The position numbers and the translations under genes are program-made. Of a stretch of 64,000 nt of DNA, positions 9,216 to 17,923 are shown piece by piece (the first letter of the stretch is position 1; the number at the start of each line of letters is the position of its first letter). The DNA lies in NCBI GenBank assembly GCA_023229645.1, contig JALNYU010000009.1, forward strand, positions 62,001 to 126,000, written 5' to 3'. The notes under the pieces were generated by a model, which saw nothing but the letters and a program-made list of their open reading frames with translations, did no database searches and was not told the DNA's origin. The stretch comes from Nevskia sp. Its GTDB lineage: Bacteria; Pseudomonadota; Gammaproteobacteria; Nevskiales; Nevskiaceae.

Positions 9216-9869
9216 TTGCATATCCTGCTCGTCGAAGACGATGAAATGCTCGGCGAGGTAATGCGCGATGGTGTCTTACAAGATGGCCACCAGGTCGACT
9301 GGGTCCGCAGCGTCGCCGACGCCCGGGCAGCGCTACAACGCGTGTCATATGCGTTGATCTTGCTGGATCTGGGCCTCCCTGATGAAGACGGCAGTACGCT
9401 GATTAGGGACTTACGCCGGTCCGGCTCAGAAATCCGCATCCTTGTGGTGTCGGCGCGCGATGAGGTCGGCGGGCGCGTTGCCTGCCTACGCTTGGGCGCT
9501 GATGATTACATCGTCAAGCCCTTCGACCTCGACGAACTTTGCGCCCGCATCGATGCTTCAACACGCCGCATCTCCGGGCGTGCATCGTCATTGATCGAAA
9601 TCGATGGCTTGTTGGTCGATACCGCCCGACGCAATGTTAGTCGGGACGGAGAAGACGTCGTGCTATCAGCGAAGGAATACGTATTGCTGATGACGCTAAT
9701 AAATGGCCGCGGCAAGGTTTTTTCGCGCGAGCAGTTGGAATGCATGGTCTACGGCGAAGGCGTGCTCGTTGAAAGCAATACGATTGAGGTTCATATCCAC
9801 AATCTGCGCAAAAAGCTCGGCGGCAATTTGATCCGGACAATACGGGGCCACGGCTATGTCATCGGATAG
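9216..9869 (+). CDS. OmpR/PhoB-family response regulator
   Basis: The N-terminal receiver domain shows the acidic pair VEDDE, the phosphoacceptor Asp in LILLDLGLPDEDG, and the conserved Lys in DDYIVKPFD. The C-terminal winged-helix DNA-binding domain ends EVHIHNLRKKLG...IRTIRGHGYVIG, diagnostic of the QseB/PmrA type. I place the start at the TTG at 9216 because AAGGA lies just upstream and the protein then begins at the usual HILLVEDD; an in-frame ATG at 9192 lacks a ribosome site. It overlaps the kinase gene by 14 bp, so the two are cotranslated. The divergent b561 operon is a likely target (inference). Confidence 0.92.
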   Translation: MHILLVEDDEMLGEVMRDGVLQDGHQVDWVRSVADARAALQRVSYALILLDLGLPDEDGSTLIRDLRRSGSEIRILVVSARDEVGGRVACLRLGADDYIVKPFDLDELCARIDASTRRISGRASSLIEIDGLLVDTARRNVSRDGEDVVLSAKEYVLLMTLINGRGKVFSREQLECMVYGEGVLVESNTIEVHIHNLRKKLGGNLIRTIRGHGYVIG

Positions 9870-11223
9870 CAACGCTGCCGGCCAACGCTGGTGGCTGGTC
9901 GCGCGGCTGTTGCAACGCGTGCTGTCTGTATGTGCGGTGGTCTGGTTTGCGAGCACGCTCTACATCATGTTTTTTGGTTACGCCGAAGGCCAGCGCAACT
10001 TGGACCACTCACTTGAGAGTACGGCTGAACTGGTGCTCGCTTACGCTGATCATGAATTGACTGAATCGCATAGTGGCCTGGAGACGGTGATCGTTTCGGA
10101 GCGCGTTCACAATGCCGGCTACCTGTTTCAGATGTGGACTAAGGATGGCGTCTTACTGGCGCGCTCGGCGCAACTACCGCCGCTGCCGATGACCAAGACG
10201 ATGCGTGGTTTTGAGAACGTTCAGATTGACGGCCAAGGTTGGCGTGTTTATGTCGTTTGGAACGATGATGCGAGTGCCTGTTTGCAGCTTGCGCAGCGCG
10301 ATACGGTTCGCACTGATGTGATCCGGCAAATTGTCTTGTCGTTGATCATTCCGGCGGCGCTCGGCGGGCCATTGCTCGGCGTGCTGATCTGGATCGTCGT
10401 CCGTCGGGCGATGGCACCAGTTTCGCAAGCTGCCGCCGAATTGGCGTGCAGAAACCTTAGCGATCTCCGTCCGATTTTGGCCGGGCAACTGCCCGGTGAA
10501 TTGTCGCCGCTGGTCGTTGCGTTTAATAATTTATTGGAGCGACTCGGCCGAGCGGTAGAAGCGGAACGGCGTTTCACCGCCGATGCCGCGCACGAATTGC
10601 GGACACCGCTCGCGGCCATCCGCTTGCAAGCGCAATTGGCCCAGCGAGCAACGGCCCGAGAAGATGCTGCGCGCGCGCTAGAGCGCTTGATCGATGGCGT
10701 TGATCGCGCAACGCGACTGATTGAGCAGCTGCTGACGCTAGCCCGCTTTGATCCGGATGGTGCGCTCGAAGCCTATTCCGGCGTCGCGCCACTGCAAGAT
10801 GTGGTTCTGGACGTGATCATCGAATTAGAACCACAGGCGCGCGAACGGGACATCGAATTGCGCAGCCGCTATCGCGGCCAACTCATCCGCGTTCCGGCGG
10901 AGGCGACACGCATATTGGTGCGGAATCTGGTCGAAAATGCCATCCGCTACTCGCCGCAGCAGCGCGTGGTGCAGGTTGCCGCCGCCCTTGAAGGCCAGCA
11001 CTGGCTCGTCGAAGTGCAGGACGATGGCCCTGGAATTCCTGCCGGGCAACGCGAGCGCGTATTCGAGCGCTTCGTGCGCTTGCAACGCGGTCGAGAAGGC
11101 AGCGGCTTGGGGCTGTCGATCGTGCATCGGATCGCGCAATTGCTGAAAGGCACGCTTGATGTCTGCAATGGCCCCGATGGCCGCGGCACTATCATTCGGC
11201 TCATCGTGCCGCTACAAAAATGA
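9856..11223 (+). CDS. Sensor histidine kinase (QseC-like)
   Basis: 455 residues. Transmembrane helix 1 near residues 10-35 and helix 2 (LIIPAALGGPLLGVLIWIVV) flank a periplasmic sensor of about 120 residues. A HAMP segment follows, then the H-box FTADAAHELRTPLAAI with the phosphorylated His, the N-box NLVENAIRYSP and the ATP-lid motifs DDGPGIP and GSGLGLSI. It is the partner of the overlapping response regulator. Stimulus unknown; QseC/PmrB relatives sense cations or small molecules. Confidence 0.93.
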   Translation: MSSDSNAAGQRWWLVARLLQRVLSVCAVVWFASTLYIMFFGYAEGQRNLDHSLESTAELVLAYADHELTESHSGLETVIVSERVHNAGYLFQMWTKDGVLLARSAQLPPLPMTKTMRGFENVQIDGQGWRVYVVWNDDASACLQLAQRDTVRTDVIRQIVLSLIIPAALGGPLLGVLIWIVVRRAMAPVSQAAAELACRNLSDLRPILAGQLPGELSPLVVAFNNLLERLGRAVEAERRFTADAAHELRTPLAAIRLQAQLAQRATAREDAARALERLIDGVDRATRLIEQLLTLARFDPDGALEAYSGVAPLQDVVLDVIIELEPQARERDIELRSRYRGQLIRVPAEATRILVRNLVENAIRYSPQQRVVQVAAALEGQHWLVEVQDDGPGIPAGQRERVFERFVRLQRGREGSGLGLSIVHRIAQLLKGTLDVCNGPDGRGTIIRLIVPLQK

Positions 11224-11240
11224 ATGCCGTCCTATTAGCG

Positions 11241-11807
11241 TTAGCAACTGCCGGTGTAAAAGCGACGCGGGCAAACGCCTTCGTAGCGATCTTCGCCGCC
11301 GATTTCAACTTGCGCGCCTTTGATAACGCGCTGGCCGCTGGCGTCGAAGCGCAAATTCATCGTCGCCTTGCGGCCGCAGCGGCACACGGTTTTTAACTCT
11401 TCCAGGGAATCCGCGAGTGTTAACAAGGCGCGCGAGCCGGGAAACGCCTCGCCGCGAAAATCGCTGCGCAAACCATACGCGATCACCGGCGCGCCACGGG
11501 TGTGCGCAAGCCGGTGCAACTGCACGACTTGAGCATCGCTGAGGAACTGCGCTTCATCGATCAAAATGCACGCCGGCAACGGCCGTTGCTGGTAAAGCTG
11601 CTCGAAGTCATCGCCGTCGGCATAAACCTCAGCGTCCCGCGCCACGCCCAGCCGCGACACAATCCGGCCGACGCCAAACCGGCTATCGATCACCGAGGTA
11701 AAGAGATCCACGCGTTGATTGCGCTCTTCGTAGTTATGCGCAACCTGCAACAACGCGGTGGATTTCCCCGCGTTCATCGCGGCGTAGCGAAAATAGAGTT
11801 TGGCCAT
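11241..11807 (-). CDS. tdk: Thymidine kinase
   Basis: 188 residues from the ATG at 11807, giving the standard MAKLYFRYAAMNAGKS start; a longer open frame upstream has no support. The P-loop MNAGKSTALL, the Walker B ILIDEAQFL and the zinc-site cysteines (VCRCGRKATM and GVCPRRFYTG) match type II bacterial thymidine kinases, which phosphorylate thymidine with ATP in the salvage pathway. It lies 107 bp downstream of the VWA gene on the same strand, so it may share or have its own promoter. Confidence 0.95.
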   Translation of the reverse strand: MAKLYFRYAAMNAGKSTALLQVAHNYEERNQRVDLFTSVIDSRFGVGRIVSRLGVARDAEVYADGDDFEQLYQQRPLPACILIDEAQFLSDAQVVQLHRLAHTRGAPVIAYGLRSDFRGEAFPGSRALLTLADSLEELKTVCRCGRKATMNLRFDASGQRVIKGAQVEIGGEDRYEGVCPRRFYTGSC

Positions 11808-11914
11808 CGAAAGTGCAGGGCGCAGAGCGGAAAACCCCCACTTTAATACCTGCCGCATTCGCTGGCATCTTGTGATCTTTAAATGTCGTCGACACGGCCG
11901 ATTCGAAGTCGGTG

Positions 11915-13096
11915 CTACGACGAATCAGCTGCTCGCTCGGTAATAAAGCCACGCTGAGCCGCCCAGAGTCCGAGGTCGTGGCGTTCAATGGCAGCCGCCA
12001 TCAAATCCGCGAAGGCATCCGGGCTGCACGCGAAAGCCGGAATGCCGAGTCCGGCGAGTGCAGCCGCGTGGTGGTGGTCGTAAACCGGCTTGCCCTCGTC
12101 CGATAGCGCTAACAGCGCAACCATTTGCGCGCCACTGCGCTGGATCGCGCTGGCGCGCGCCAACATTTGCTCGGCAATGCCGCCTTCGATGAGATCAGAG
12201 ATCAGCACGACGATCGTGTCTTGCGGCCGCCGGATCAGGCTTTGGCAATAGGCCAGCGCGCCGTTGATGTCGGTGCCGCCGCCGAGCTGCACGCCGAATA
12301 GCACGTCGACCGGGTCGTCGAGCTTTTCGCTGAGATCGATGATCGCAGTATCGAATACGACAAGCCGCGTGCTCACCGCTTTCAAGCTTGCAAGCACGGC
12401 GCCGAAAATGCTGGCGTAAACCACCGAGTTAGCCATGCTGCCGGATTGGTCGATGCACAGCACGATGTCACGCATCGACGACCGCTTGCGGCCGTAGCCG
12501 ATCAGCTGCTCCGGAATCACCGTATTCAACGTTGGCTGATAGCGCGACAGGTTGGCGCGCAGCGTGCGGCTCCAATCAATTTCGTGATGGCGCGGCCGAT
12601 TGTTGCGCGTGGCGCGGTTGAGCGCGCCACGTACTGCTTCGCGCATCGGTGCGCCCAGTTTGCGTTCGAGGTCGTCGCAGACTTTACGCACCACCATTCT
12701 GGCTGTTTCCTTGGCTTTTTTGGGCATCACCTGCGACAAACTAATCAAGGTTGCAGCAAGGTTGACGTCCGGCGTCAGCGTCTCCAGTACTTCCGGTTCG
12801 AGAATCAGCTTTTTCAGGCCCAGCCGTTCGATCGCGTCTTTTTGCATGACTTCGACAACGCGGTTGGGGAAATATTGGCGGATGTCGCCGAGCCAGCGGG
12901 CAACGCGCGGCGCGGAACCGCCGAGACCGCCGGTGCGGGGGTCTGAGTCGGCATCGACGCCGTAGAGCGCGGCGAGTGCCGCGTCCATCGCAATATCTTC
13001 CGGTGACAAGCCGCAGCTTGCGGCGCTGTCAGCATCACCGCCGAGCACGAGGCGCCAGCGCCGGGCTTGATCGTCGGCGCTCATTGGCCTAGCCAT
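11915..13096 (-). CDS. VWA domain protein of the MoxR/SWIM cluster
   Basis: 393 residues with a C-terminal von Willebrand A domain. The MIDAS metal site is visible as DIVLCIDQSGSMANS (DxSxS), with the later motif GGGTDINGAL supplying the Thr and VLISDLIEGG the Asp. The N-terminal about 200 residues are helical and lack a known domain. It is the last gene of a five-gene operon and overlaps its upstream neighbour by 16 bp. Family knowledge: MoxR AAA+ ATPases commonly work with VWA proteins as chaperones that insert metals or remodel client proteins. Client unknown. Confidence 0.85.
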   Translation of the reverse strand: MARPMSADDQARRWRLVLGGDADSAASCGLSPEDIAMDAALAALYGVDADSDPRTGGLGGSAPRVARWLGDIRQYFPNRVVEVMQKDAIERLGLKKLILEPEVLETLTPDVNLAATLISLSQVMPKKAKETARMVVRKVCDDLERKLGAPMREAVRGALNRATRNNRPRHHEIDWSRTLRANLSRYQPTLNTVIPEQLIGYGRKRSSMRDIVLCIDQSGSMANSVVYASIFGAVLASLKAVSTRLVVFDTAIIDLSEKLDDPVDVLFGVQLGGGTDINGALAYCQSLIRRPQDTIVVLISDLIEGGIAEQMLARASAIQRSGAQMVALLALSDEGKPVYDHHHAAALAGLGIPAFACSPDAFADLMAAAIERHDLGLWAAQRGFITERAADSS

Positions 13097-15339
13097 CCGC
13101 GCAGGCCTGCACGGACGCGTGCGAGCCCGCCTGGGTCGTATTCGTCATTGATATTCACGCTGGTTGAGTGACTGCCGGCTTGAAGAATGTCCTGCAACAA
13201 CAAGCGGCGTTCGGCGGCGGCGAAAGTGCTGAACGCGCGGCGCACCAACGGCAAAGTCGATTGAAAGTCGACGTCGTTCATGCCGGATAGCCAGCTGCCG
13301 ATAAGATTACGCAGTTCGGCGTGGCCAAGCAGCAAGTGAACGCTTCCGCGTAAGAAGCCTTCGAGCCAAGCGGCGGCATCGACGGGCGCTGAGGCTCGCG
13401 ATAGCGCCTGCGATAGCCGCTGCGAGGCGGCAGTGTGATTGATCTGGGACGCATCAAGCAATAGGCGCGTCGTACGGCCCGCGATCAGCGGTGGTGTGCT
13501 GGCCGCACCGCCTAAGGTCACCAGCGCCGCGAGCCATTCTTCGAGTAGCGCAGCGTCAGCGAGCATACGTAGGCCGTCGTGTGTGCCGTCCAGCGACTGC
13601 ACCAGCGCCAACGCAGCATCGGCGTTGAGCTGCGCGCAGGCCGAGGGTAGCGCCACGCAGCTACGCGTCAACACGCCGTGCAGCAACGCCTGCAAACCGC
13701 TGAGATCAGTGCCGCGAACATCGCCATAGCGCAGTAGCGCGATCAGCGGCGGCATCGCCGCCATCAGCTCAGTGATGTCGCTGGCTACCGCGGCGCGCGC
13801 GTCCAATGCCGCGAGCACGTTGGTCAATACATCGTTCAACGCGGCCTTGAGCACGTTGTCTGCGAGCGCCAGCAGTTGCGCGAGCGCCGCCGAGGGTTCG
13901 AGTTTCGTCTCAACGCGTGCCCGCGCCGCTAGTGCAATCGTGCCGCCGTAGCGGCCGGCGTCGATCAAACAGAGCGCCGCCTCCGGCGCCCAACATAGCG
14001 TCCAGGTTTCCCGAAAGCTGCCTTTTCCGCGGCTTTCGGCAACCGGTGTTGCCCAAGCGAGACCCAGTAGGTGCAGGCGCCAAAAGTGTTGGCTTTTGGC
14101 GCGGTCGGCGTCTTGGCGTAGATCCAGCGCCAATACGCGTTCAAGCGCTTCAACTTTCAGCCGAAGGCTGCGGTTCTGCGCCGAAAAATCGCTTTGCAGC
14201 GGTGATTGCGGCAGTGTTTCAGGCACCTGCCCCAATACGTCGTAGCGTGGTGATAGGCCGAGTAAACGGGTCTCGGCCAGCTTTAATTTTAAGATTTCGC
14301 CGTGGCAGAGCACGGCGAGGCTAGCTTCGCGTAGCTCACGCAGATCAGGCGCCGGTCGCCAGCGCATCGTTGCCAAGGCTTGCGCCAGCCGTACGGACTC
14401 AATCACGCTAGCAACTGGTGCATCGATGTCTTCGGCGCGCAGCGCTTGCGCCATCTTCGAAAGCCAGCTCGCTGCGACATCGTCGGGGCTCGCCGCCTCG
14501 AATAGGTGGGCGTACCAGCCGGGCGCTTCAACACCTGCGCCATAACCGCTGGCGATTGCGAATTTTGTGTGCGACCACGGCACCCATGTCGCGTCGACTT
14601 TGGTTTTAGCTAGGCCTTTCAGCCGCGCGGCGTCGTCCTTAATCGCGTGCGTTTTCAGCGCGTCGGCGGTTAGCACTGGCGCGTGAAACGCGCCACAGAT
14701 TACGGCGACCTGCGCATGCCCGAATTTCAACGCCGCCCGCAGCGTCTGCCGCATCCAGGCTTCGCGCCGCAGCGTTTCATCATCCAGACGGCCGAGGCCG
14801 GCGGCGCGAGCGACCGCCATCGCCTCGGTGATCGCCTCGAACGCCGCGTGTCCGCGTGCTTCGACAACGTGTTCCCACCAGGATTCGCCGTCGGCGTAGC
14901 CGGCGGCTTGAGCAAGTGCGTTAATTGGGTCGTCGAAATCTCCAGGCGGCTGCGGGTCGACTGTGGCGTCGGCGGGATCAGCAACGAGTGGCTCGACGCG
15001 AACCTGGGCACGAAGCGCAAGGCTGTGGCGCATCGGTAAATCCATGCAATAGACCTTCACGCCGTGCGCCCGCGCCCAGCGCAGGGCCACCCACTCCGGG
15101 CTGAACTGCGCAAATGGGTAAAAGCTGGCCTTCTTGGAATCCTCCGTGGCCCAGATCAACGCCGCAACTGGCGGTTGTAGCGCTGGATCGTCTAGCCACG
15201 GCAGCAATTCGGCGAGCTCCTCCGGTGCTTCGATCACCAGCGCGTCCGGCGACGCCGCCGCCAGCGCTGTTGCGAGGCTGCGCGCCGAGCCGGGGCCGTG
15301 GTGGCGGATGCCGTAAACCGCGTGCATCGGCGCGCTCAA
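13081..15339 (-). CDS. DUF5682 family protein
   Basis: 752 residues. The start, YGIRHHGPGSARSLATAL, then VIEAPEE and VICGAFHAPVL, are characteristic of DUF5682, which has a TraB/EreA-like hydrolase-type layout with conserved His and Glu residues near the N terminus (inference). The remainder is alpha-helical and rich in Ala and Leu. It is translationally coupled to the MoxR gene (4-bp overlap) and overlaps the VWA gene. DUF5682 occurs almost only in such MoxR/VWA/SWIM clusters; biochemical activity not established. Confidence 0.82.
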   Translation of the reverse strand: MSAPMHAVYGIRHHGPGSARSLATALAAASPDALVIEAPEELAELLPWLDDPALQPPVAALIWATEDSKKASFYPFAQFSPEWVALRWARAHGVKVYCMDLPMRHSLALRAQVRVEPLVADPADATVDPQPPGDFDDPINALAQAAGYADGESWWEHVVEARGHAAFEAITEAMAVARAAGLGRLDDETLRREAWMRQTLRAALKFGHAQVAVICGAFHAPVLTADALKTHAIKDDAARLKGLAKTKVDATWVPWSHTKFAIASGYGAGVEAPGWYAHLFEAASPDDVAASWLSKMAQALRAEDIDAPVASVIESVRLAQALATMRWRPAPDLRELREASLAVLCHGEILKLKLAETRLLGLSPRYDVLGQVPETLPQSPLQSDFSAQNRSLRLKVEALERVLALDLRQDADRAKSQHFWRLHLLGLAWATPVAESRGKGSFRETWTLCWAPEAALCLIDAGRYGGTIALAARARVETKLEPSAALAQLLALADNVLKAALNDVLTNVLAALDARAAVASDITELMAAMPPLIALLRYGDVRGTDLSGLQALLHGVLTRSCVALPSACAQLNADAALALVQSLDGTHDGLRMLADAALLEEWLAALVTLGGAASTPPLIAGRTTRLLLDASQINHTAASQRLSQALSRASAPVDAAAWLEGFLRGSVHLLLGHAELRNLIGSWLSGMNDVDFQSTLPLVRRAFSTFAAAERRLLLQDILQAGSHSTSVNINDEYDPGGLARVRAGLRGWLGQ

Positions 15340-16409
15340 ACGCGCTCGCGCGCGGCGCGGTACCAGTCTTTCCAGCCCTCGCGTTCTTTGATCACCGTTT
15401 CCAGGTATTCCTTCAGTACCTGCGCGTCTTGCACCGGGTCTTTGACGATGGCGCCGGCCACGCCGGGCGCCAGATCCGCCGCCCGTGCGGTGCCATCACC
15501 GAAGTGCGCTGCCATCGCCCAGCCGTGGCTGACCACGGAGATCGCTTCGGCGGTTGATAACGTGCCGCTGCTCTGCTTGAGCTTAGTTTTGCCGTCCAGC
15601 GTTACGCCTTCGCGTAGCTCGCGGAAGATTGTGACCACGCGGCGAATCTCGTCGAGCGCGGGCGGCAGCTCTGGTAATTCGAGTGCGTGACCGAGCTGTG
15701 CAACCCGCATCTGGACGATACCGACTTCCTCTTCGAGCGTTGCTGGCGATGGCAGCACCACCGTATTGAAACGCCGTTTTAGTGCTGACGAAAGCTCGTT
15801 TACGCCTTTATCGCGGTTGTTCGCGGTGGCGATCACGGTGAAGCCTTTTTCGGCGCGGATCGCGATATCGAGTTCCGGCACCGGCAATAGTTTCTCGGAA
15901 AGAATCGTGATCAGCGTGTCTTGCACATCGGCCGGGATACGCGTGAGTTCTTCGATGCGCACCAGCTTGCCGTCGCGCATGCCGCGCAGCATCGGGCTGG
16001 CGACGATTGCCGCCTCGCTCGGGCCTTTTGCGAGTAATAGCGCGTAGTTCCAGGAGTAGCGCAGTGCCTCTTCCGGCGTGCCAGCGGTACCTTGCACGAT
16101 TAGGCTAGAGTCGCCGGAAATTGCCGCCGCGAGGTGCTCGGAAACCCAGCTTTTTGCGGTGCCGGGTACGCCGAGCAGCAGCAGCGCGCGATCCGTGGCG
16201 AGGGTCGCGATCGCCGTCTCGATCAGGCGACGGCTGCCGACATACTTGGCCGTGATCGTCTTGCCACCGGCGTCGCCGCCCAGCAAGTAAGTGGCAACAG
16301 CCTGCGGCGAGAGCTGCCAGCGCGGCGGCCGGGGTAGGGTATCGCTGGCGCGTAGCGCTTCCAACTCTTCCTGGAATTGAATCTCGACGGGCTGTCGCAG
16401 CGTGGTCAT
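15336..16409 (-). CDS. MoxR-family AAA+ ATPase
   Basis: 357 residues with a Walker A motif LLGVPGTAKS, in which Ala replaces the usual Gly before Lys, and a Walker B-like LVRIEELTRIP (the usual D-E pair is E-E). The sensor 1 motif is VIATANNRDKG and an Arg-finger region ALKRRFNTVVLPSP follows. This is the MoxR/RavA-like clade. Such ATPases form hexamers that remodel proteins together with VWA partners. It sits in the middle of the operon, 14 bp after DUF5691 and overlapping DUF5682 by 4 bp. Confidence 0.9.
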   Translation of the reverse strand: MTTLRQPVEIQFQEELEALRASDTLPRPPRWQLSPQAVATYLLGGDAGGKTITAKYVGSRRLIETAIATLATDRALLLLGVPGTAKSWVSEHLAAAISGDSSLIVQGTAGTPEEALRYSWNYALLLAKGPSEAAIVASPMLRGMRDGKLVRIEELTRIPADVQDTLITILSEKLLPVPELDIAIRAEKGFTVIATANNRDKGVNELSSALKRRFNTVVLPSPATLEEEVGIVQMRVAQLGHALELPELPPALDEIRRVVTIFRELREGVTLDGKTKLKQSSGTLSTAEAISVVSHGWAMAAHFGDGTARAADLAPGVAGAIVKDPVQDAQVLKEYLETVIKEREGWKDWYRAARERV

Positions 16410-16423
16410 GTGTTTCTCTTCAT

Positions 16424-17923
16424 TTATGCCGTTGCCGGCGGGTGAAATTGATGCAGTTTGAAGCGCAAGTCGGCAATTTCCATCGCCGCCATGACCGACC
16501 GGCTGGCCGCGCCTTCATTCCCGAGCGGATCGAGCAGCGCCAGCGTATCTGCTAGGACGCTGGCATCGGCGCGTTCTGCAAACCGCGGGAGCAGGTCGGC
16601 CCAGTGTCCGGGTTGGCCGCGGTGGCTGTCGATTAGTGCCGAGAGCCGCTTCAGCAGCGTGCGTGACCAGCGTGCGTCCAAGCGCGGTAAGGCGTTGAGC
16701 CAGAGCCGCAGATCAAATGCAGTGTCGATAATCGGGTTCAGCCAAGGATCAACCTGCGCCGCAGTCGCCGCGGCGACAAGCCCGATGCGCTGCACGCGCG
16801 CCTTGTGTATCGGCGAAGAGGCAGTGCAGAGCGCTTCCAGCAATTGCGGCGTCGGCCAGCGCTCGAAGCTCTCGATGCTGCCGGCCCAAAGCGCGGCCGC
16901 GTACTCGTGATCGGCAATCAGCTTGATCCACGCCGCAGGTGTGAGCATCAGCTCAGCAAGCAAGGCCTCTAACGGCAGATGGCTCATCACTTCGACCAGC
17001 CAATTGGCTTTATCGCCGATGCCTTCGTGCTGGCGCGTGGTTTTTTCGGGCAGACCATCGAGCGCCCAAGCGCGTTCGTACGCCGCTGGCAGGCGCAGAT
17101 TCAACTTGGCGGCGCGGAGTAATCCGCCGGGGATATGAACAATCCAATCGCGTGCGTAAGTCCGCAGACGCTGAGCAAAGGCGCCGTGCGGCAGCTGTGC
17201 CAGTAGCGCCCGCGCCTGTTCGCGCACCCCTTTGCGTTTGTCGACACGGGCCGCTTCTAGCAGCGTTTCGTCGGCCATCGATATTCCGACCGTGATGGCG
17301 CCGATCAACTTCTCGCGCACCTCGGGAGGTTCGCTGACCCATACCGTCTGCAGTGCCGTGCGCCCGGCCGCTGCATCGCGATAACGTAGCGCGAGCAGCC
17401 ATTCATAACGCTCGGCCAAACTGCCGGTCTCCCATAGCGCATCAACTGGCGGCTGTCCGAGTAAGGGCTGCCACTTGGGGTTTTGCGGCAGCAGCCACGC
17501 GCCGCGTGCGCCGATGTTGGTCAGCAGCGCAGTCTGCTCGTTGGCTGAGCGGGTCAGTGCGTGCTCAAACCAGCCCGGCAGCAGCAAAAATGGCAGGTGT
17601 TCGCCGCGAGCGCGCAGGCACGCTGCTTTGTCGTGTTCGATAAATGAATTTGGCGTATCCAAATGACGCAGGAGGAGGTGGGTTAGCGCGTCGGGCGGGG
17701 TCTTCAGCGTCTCGGCCGCCGCCGGATCTGGCATAGGCCCCGTGTACTGCGGCAGTGGGCGCGCGCAGCGCTCGGCCTGGGTCAAGAACGTCGCCGCTTG
17801 ATAGAGTGCCTGCACCGGCGTCTCGGTTTCGCCCCATTCACTAGCCAGCGCAGCGATCCCCTGCGGTAATGGCCCTTGCACGCCGGCCAATGCGATTTGT
17901 AGCGTCTGGCGCAGTGCGCTCAT
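16424..17923 (-). CDS. DUF5691 family protein
   Basis: 499 residues, alpha-helical, with a mid-protein region (ETLLEAARVDKRKGVREQAR, then ALLAQL) that looks like HEAT/ARM-type helical repeats, typical of DUF5691. No catalytic motif is evident. It overlaps the SWIM gene by 4 bp and precedes MoxR. Likely a scaffold or adaptor in the five-gene complex (inference from repeat architecture and linkage). Confidence 0.8.
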   Translation of the reverse strand: MSALRQTLQIALAGVQGPLPQGIAALASEWGETETPVQALYQAATFLTQAERCARPLPQYTGPMPDPAAAETLKTPPDALTHLLLRHLDTPNSFIEHDKAACLRARGEHLPFLLLPGWFEHALTRSANEQTALLTNIGARGAWLLPQNPKWQPLLGQPPVDALWETGSLAERYEWLLALRYRDAAAGRTALQTVWVSEPPEVREKLIGAITVGISMADETLLEAARVDKRKGVREQARALLAQLPHGAFAQRLRTYARDWIVHIPGGLLRAAKLNLRLPAAYERAWALDGLPEKTTRQHEGIGDKANWLVEVMSHLPLEALLAELMLTPAAWIKLIADHEYAAALWAGSIESFERWPTPQLLEALCTASSPIHKARVQRIGLVAAATAAQVDPWLNPIIDTAFDLRLWLNALPRLDARWSRTLLKRLSALIDSHRGQPGHWADLLPRFAERADASVLADTLALLDPLGNEGAASRSVMAAMEIADLRFKLHQFHPPATA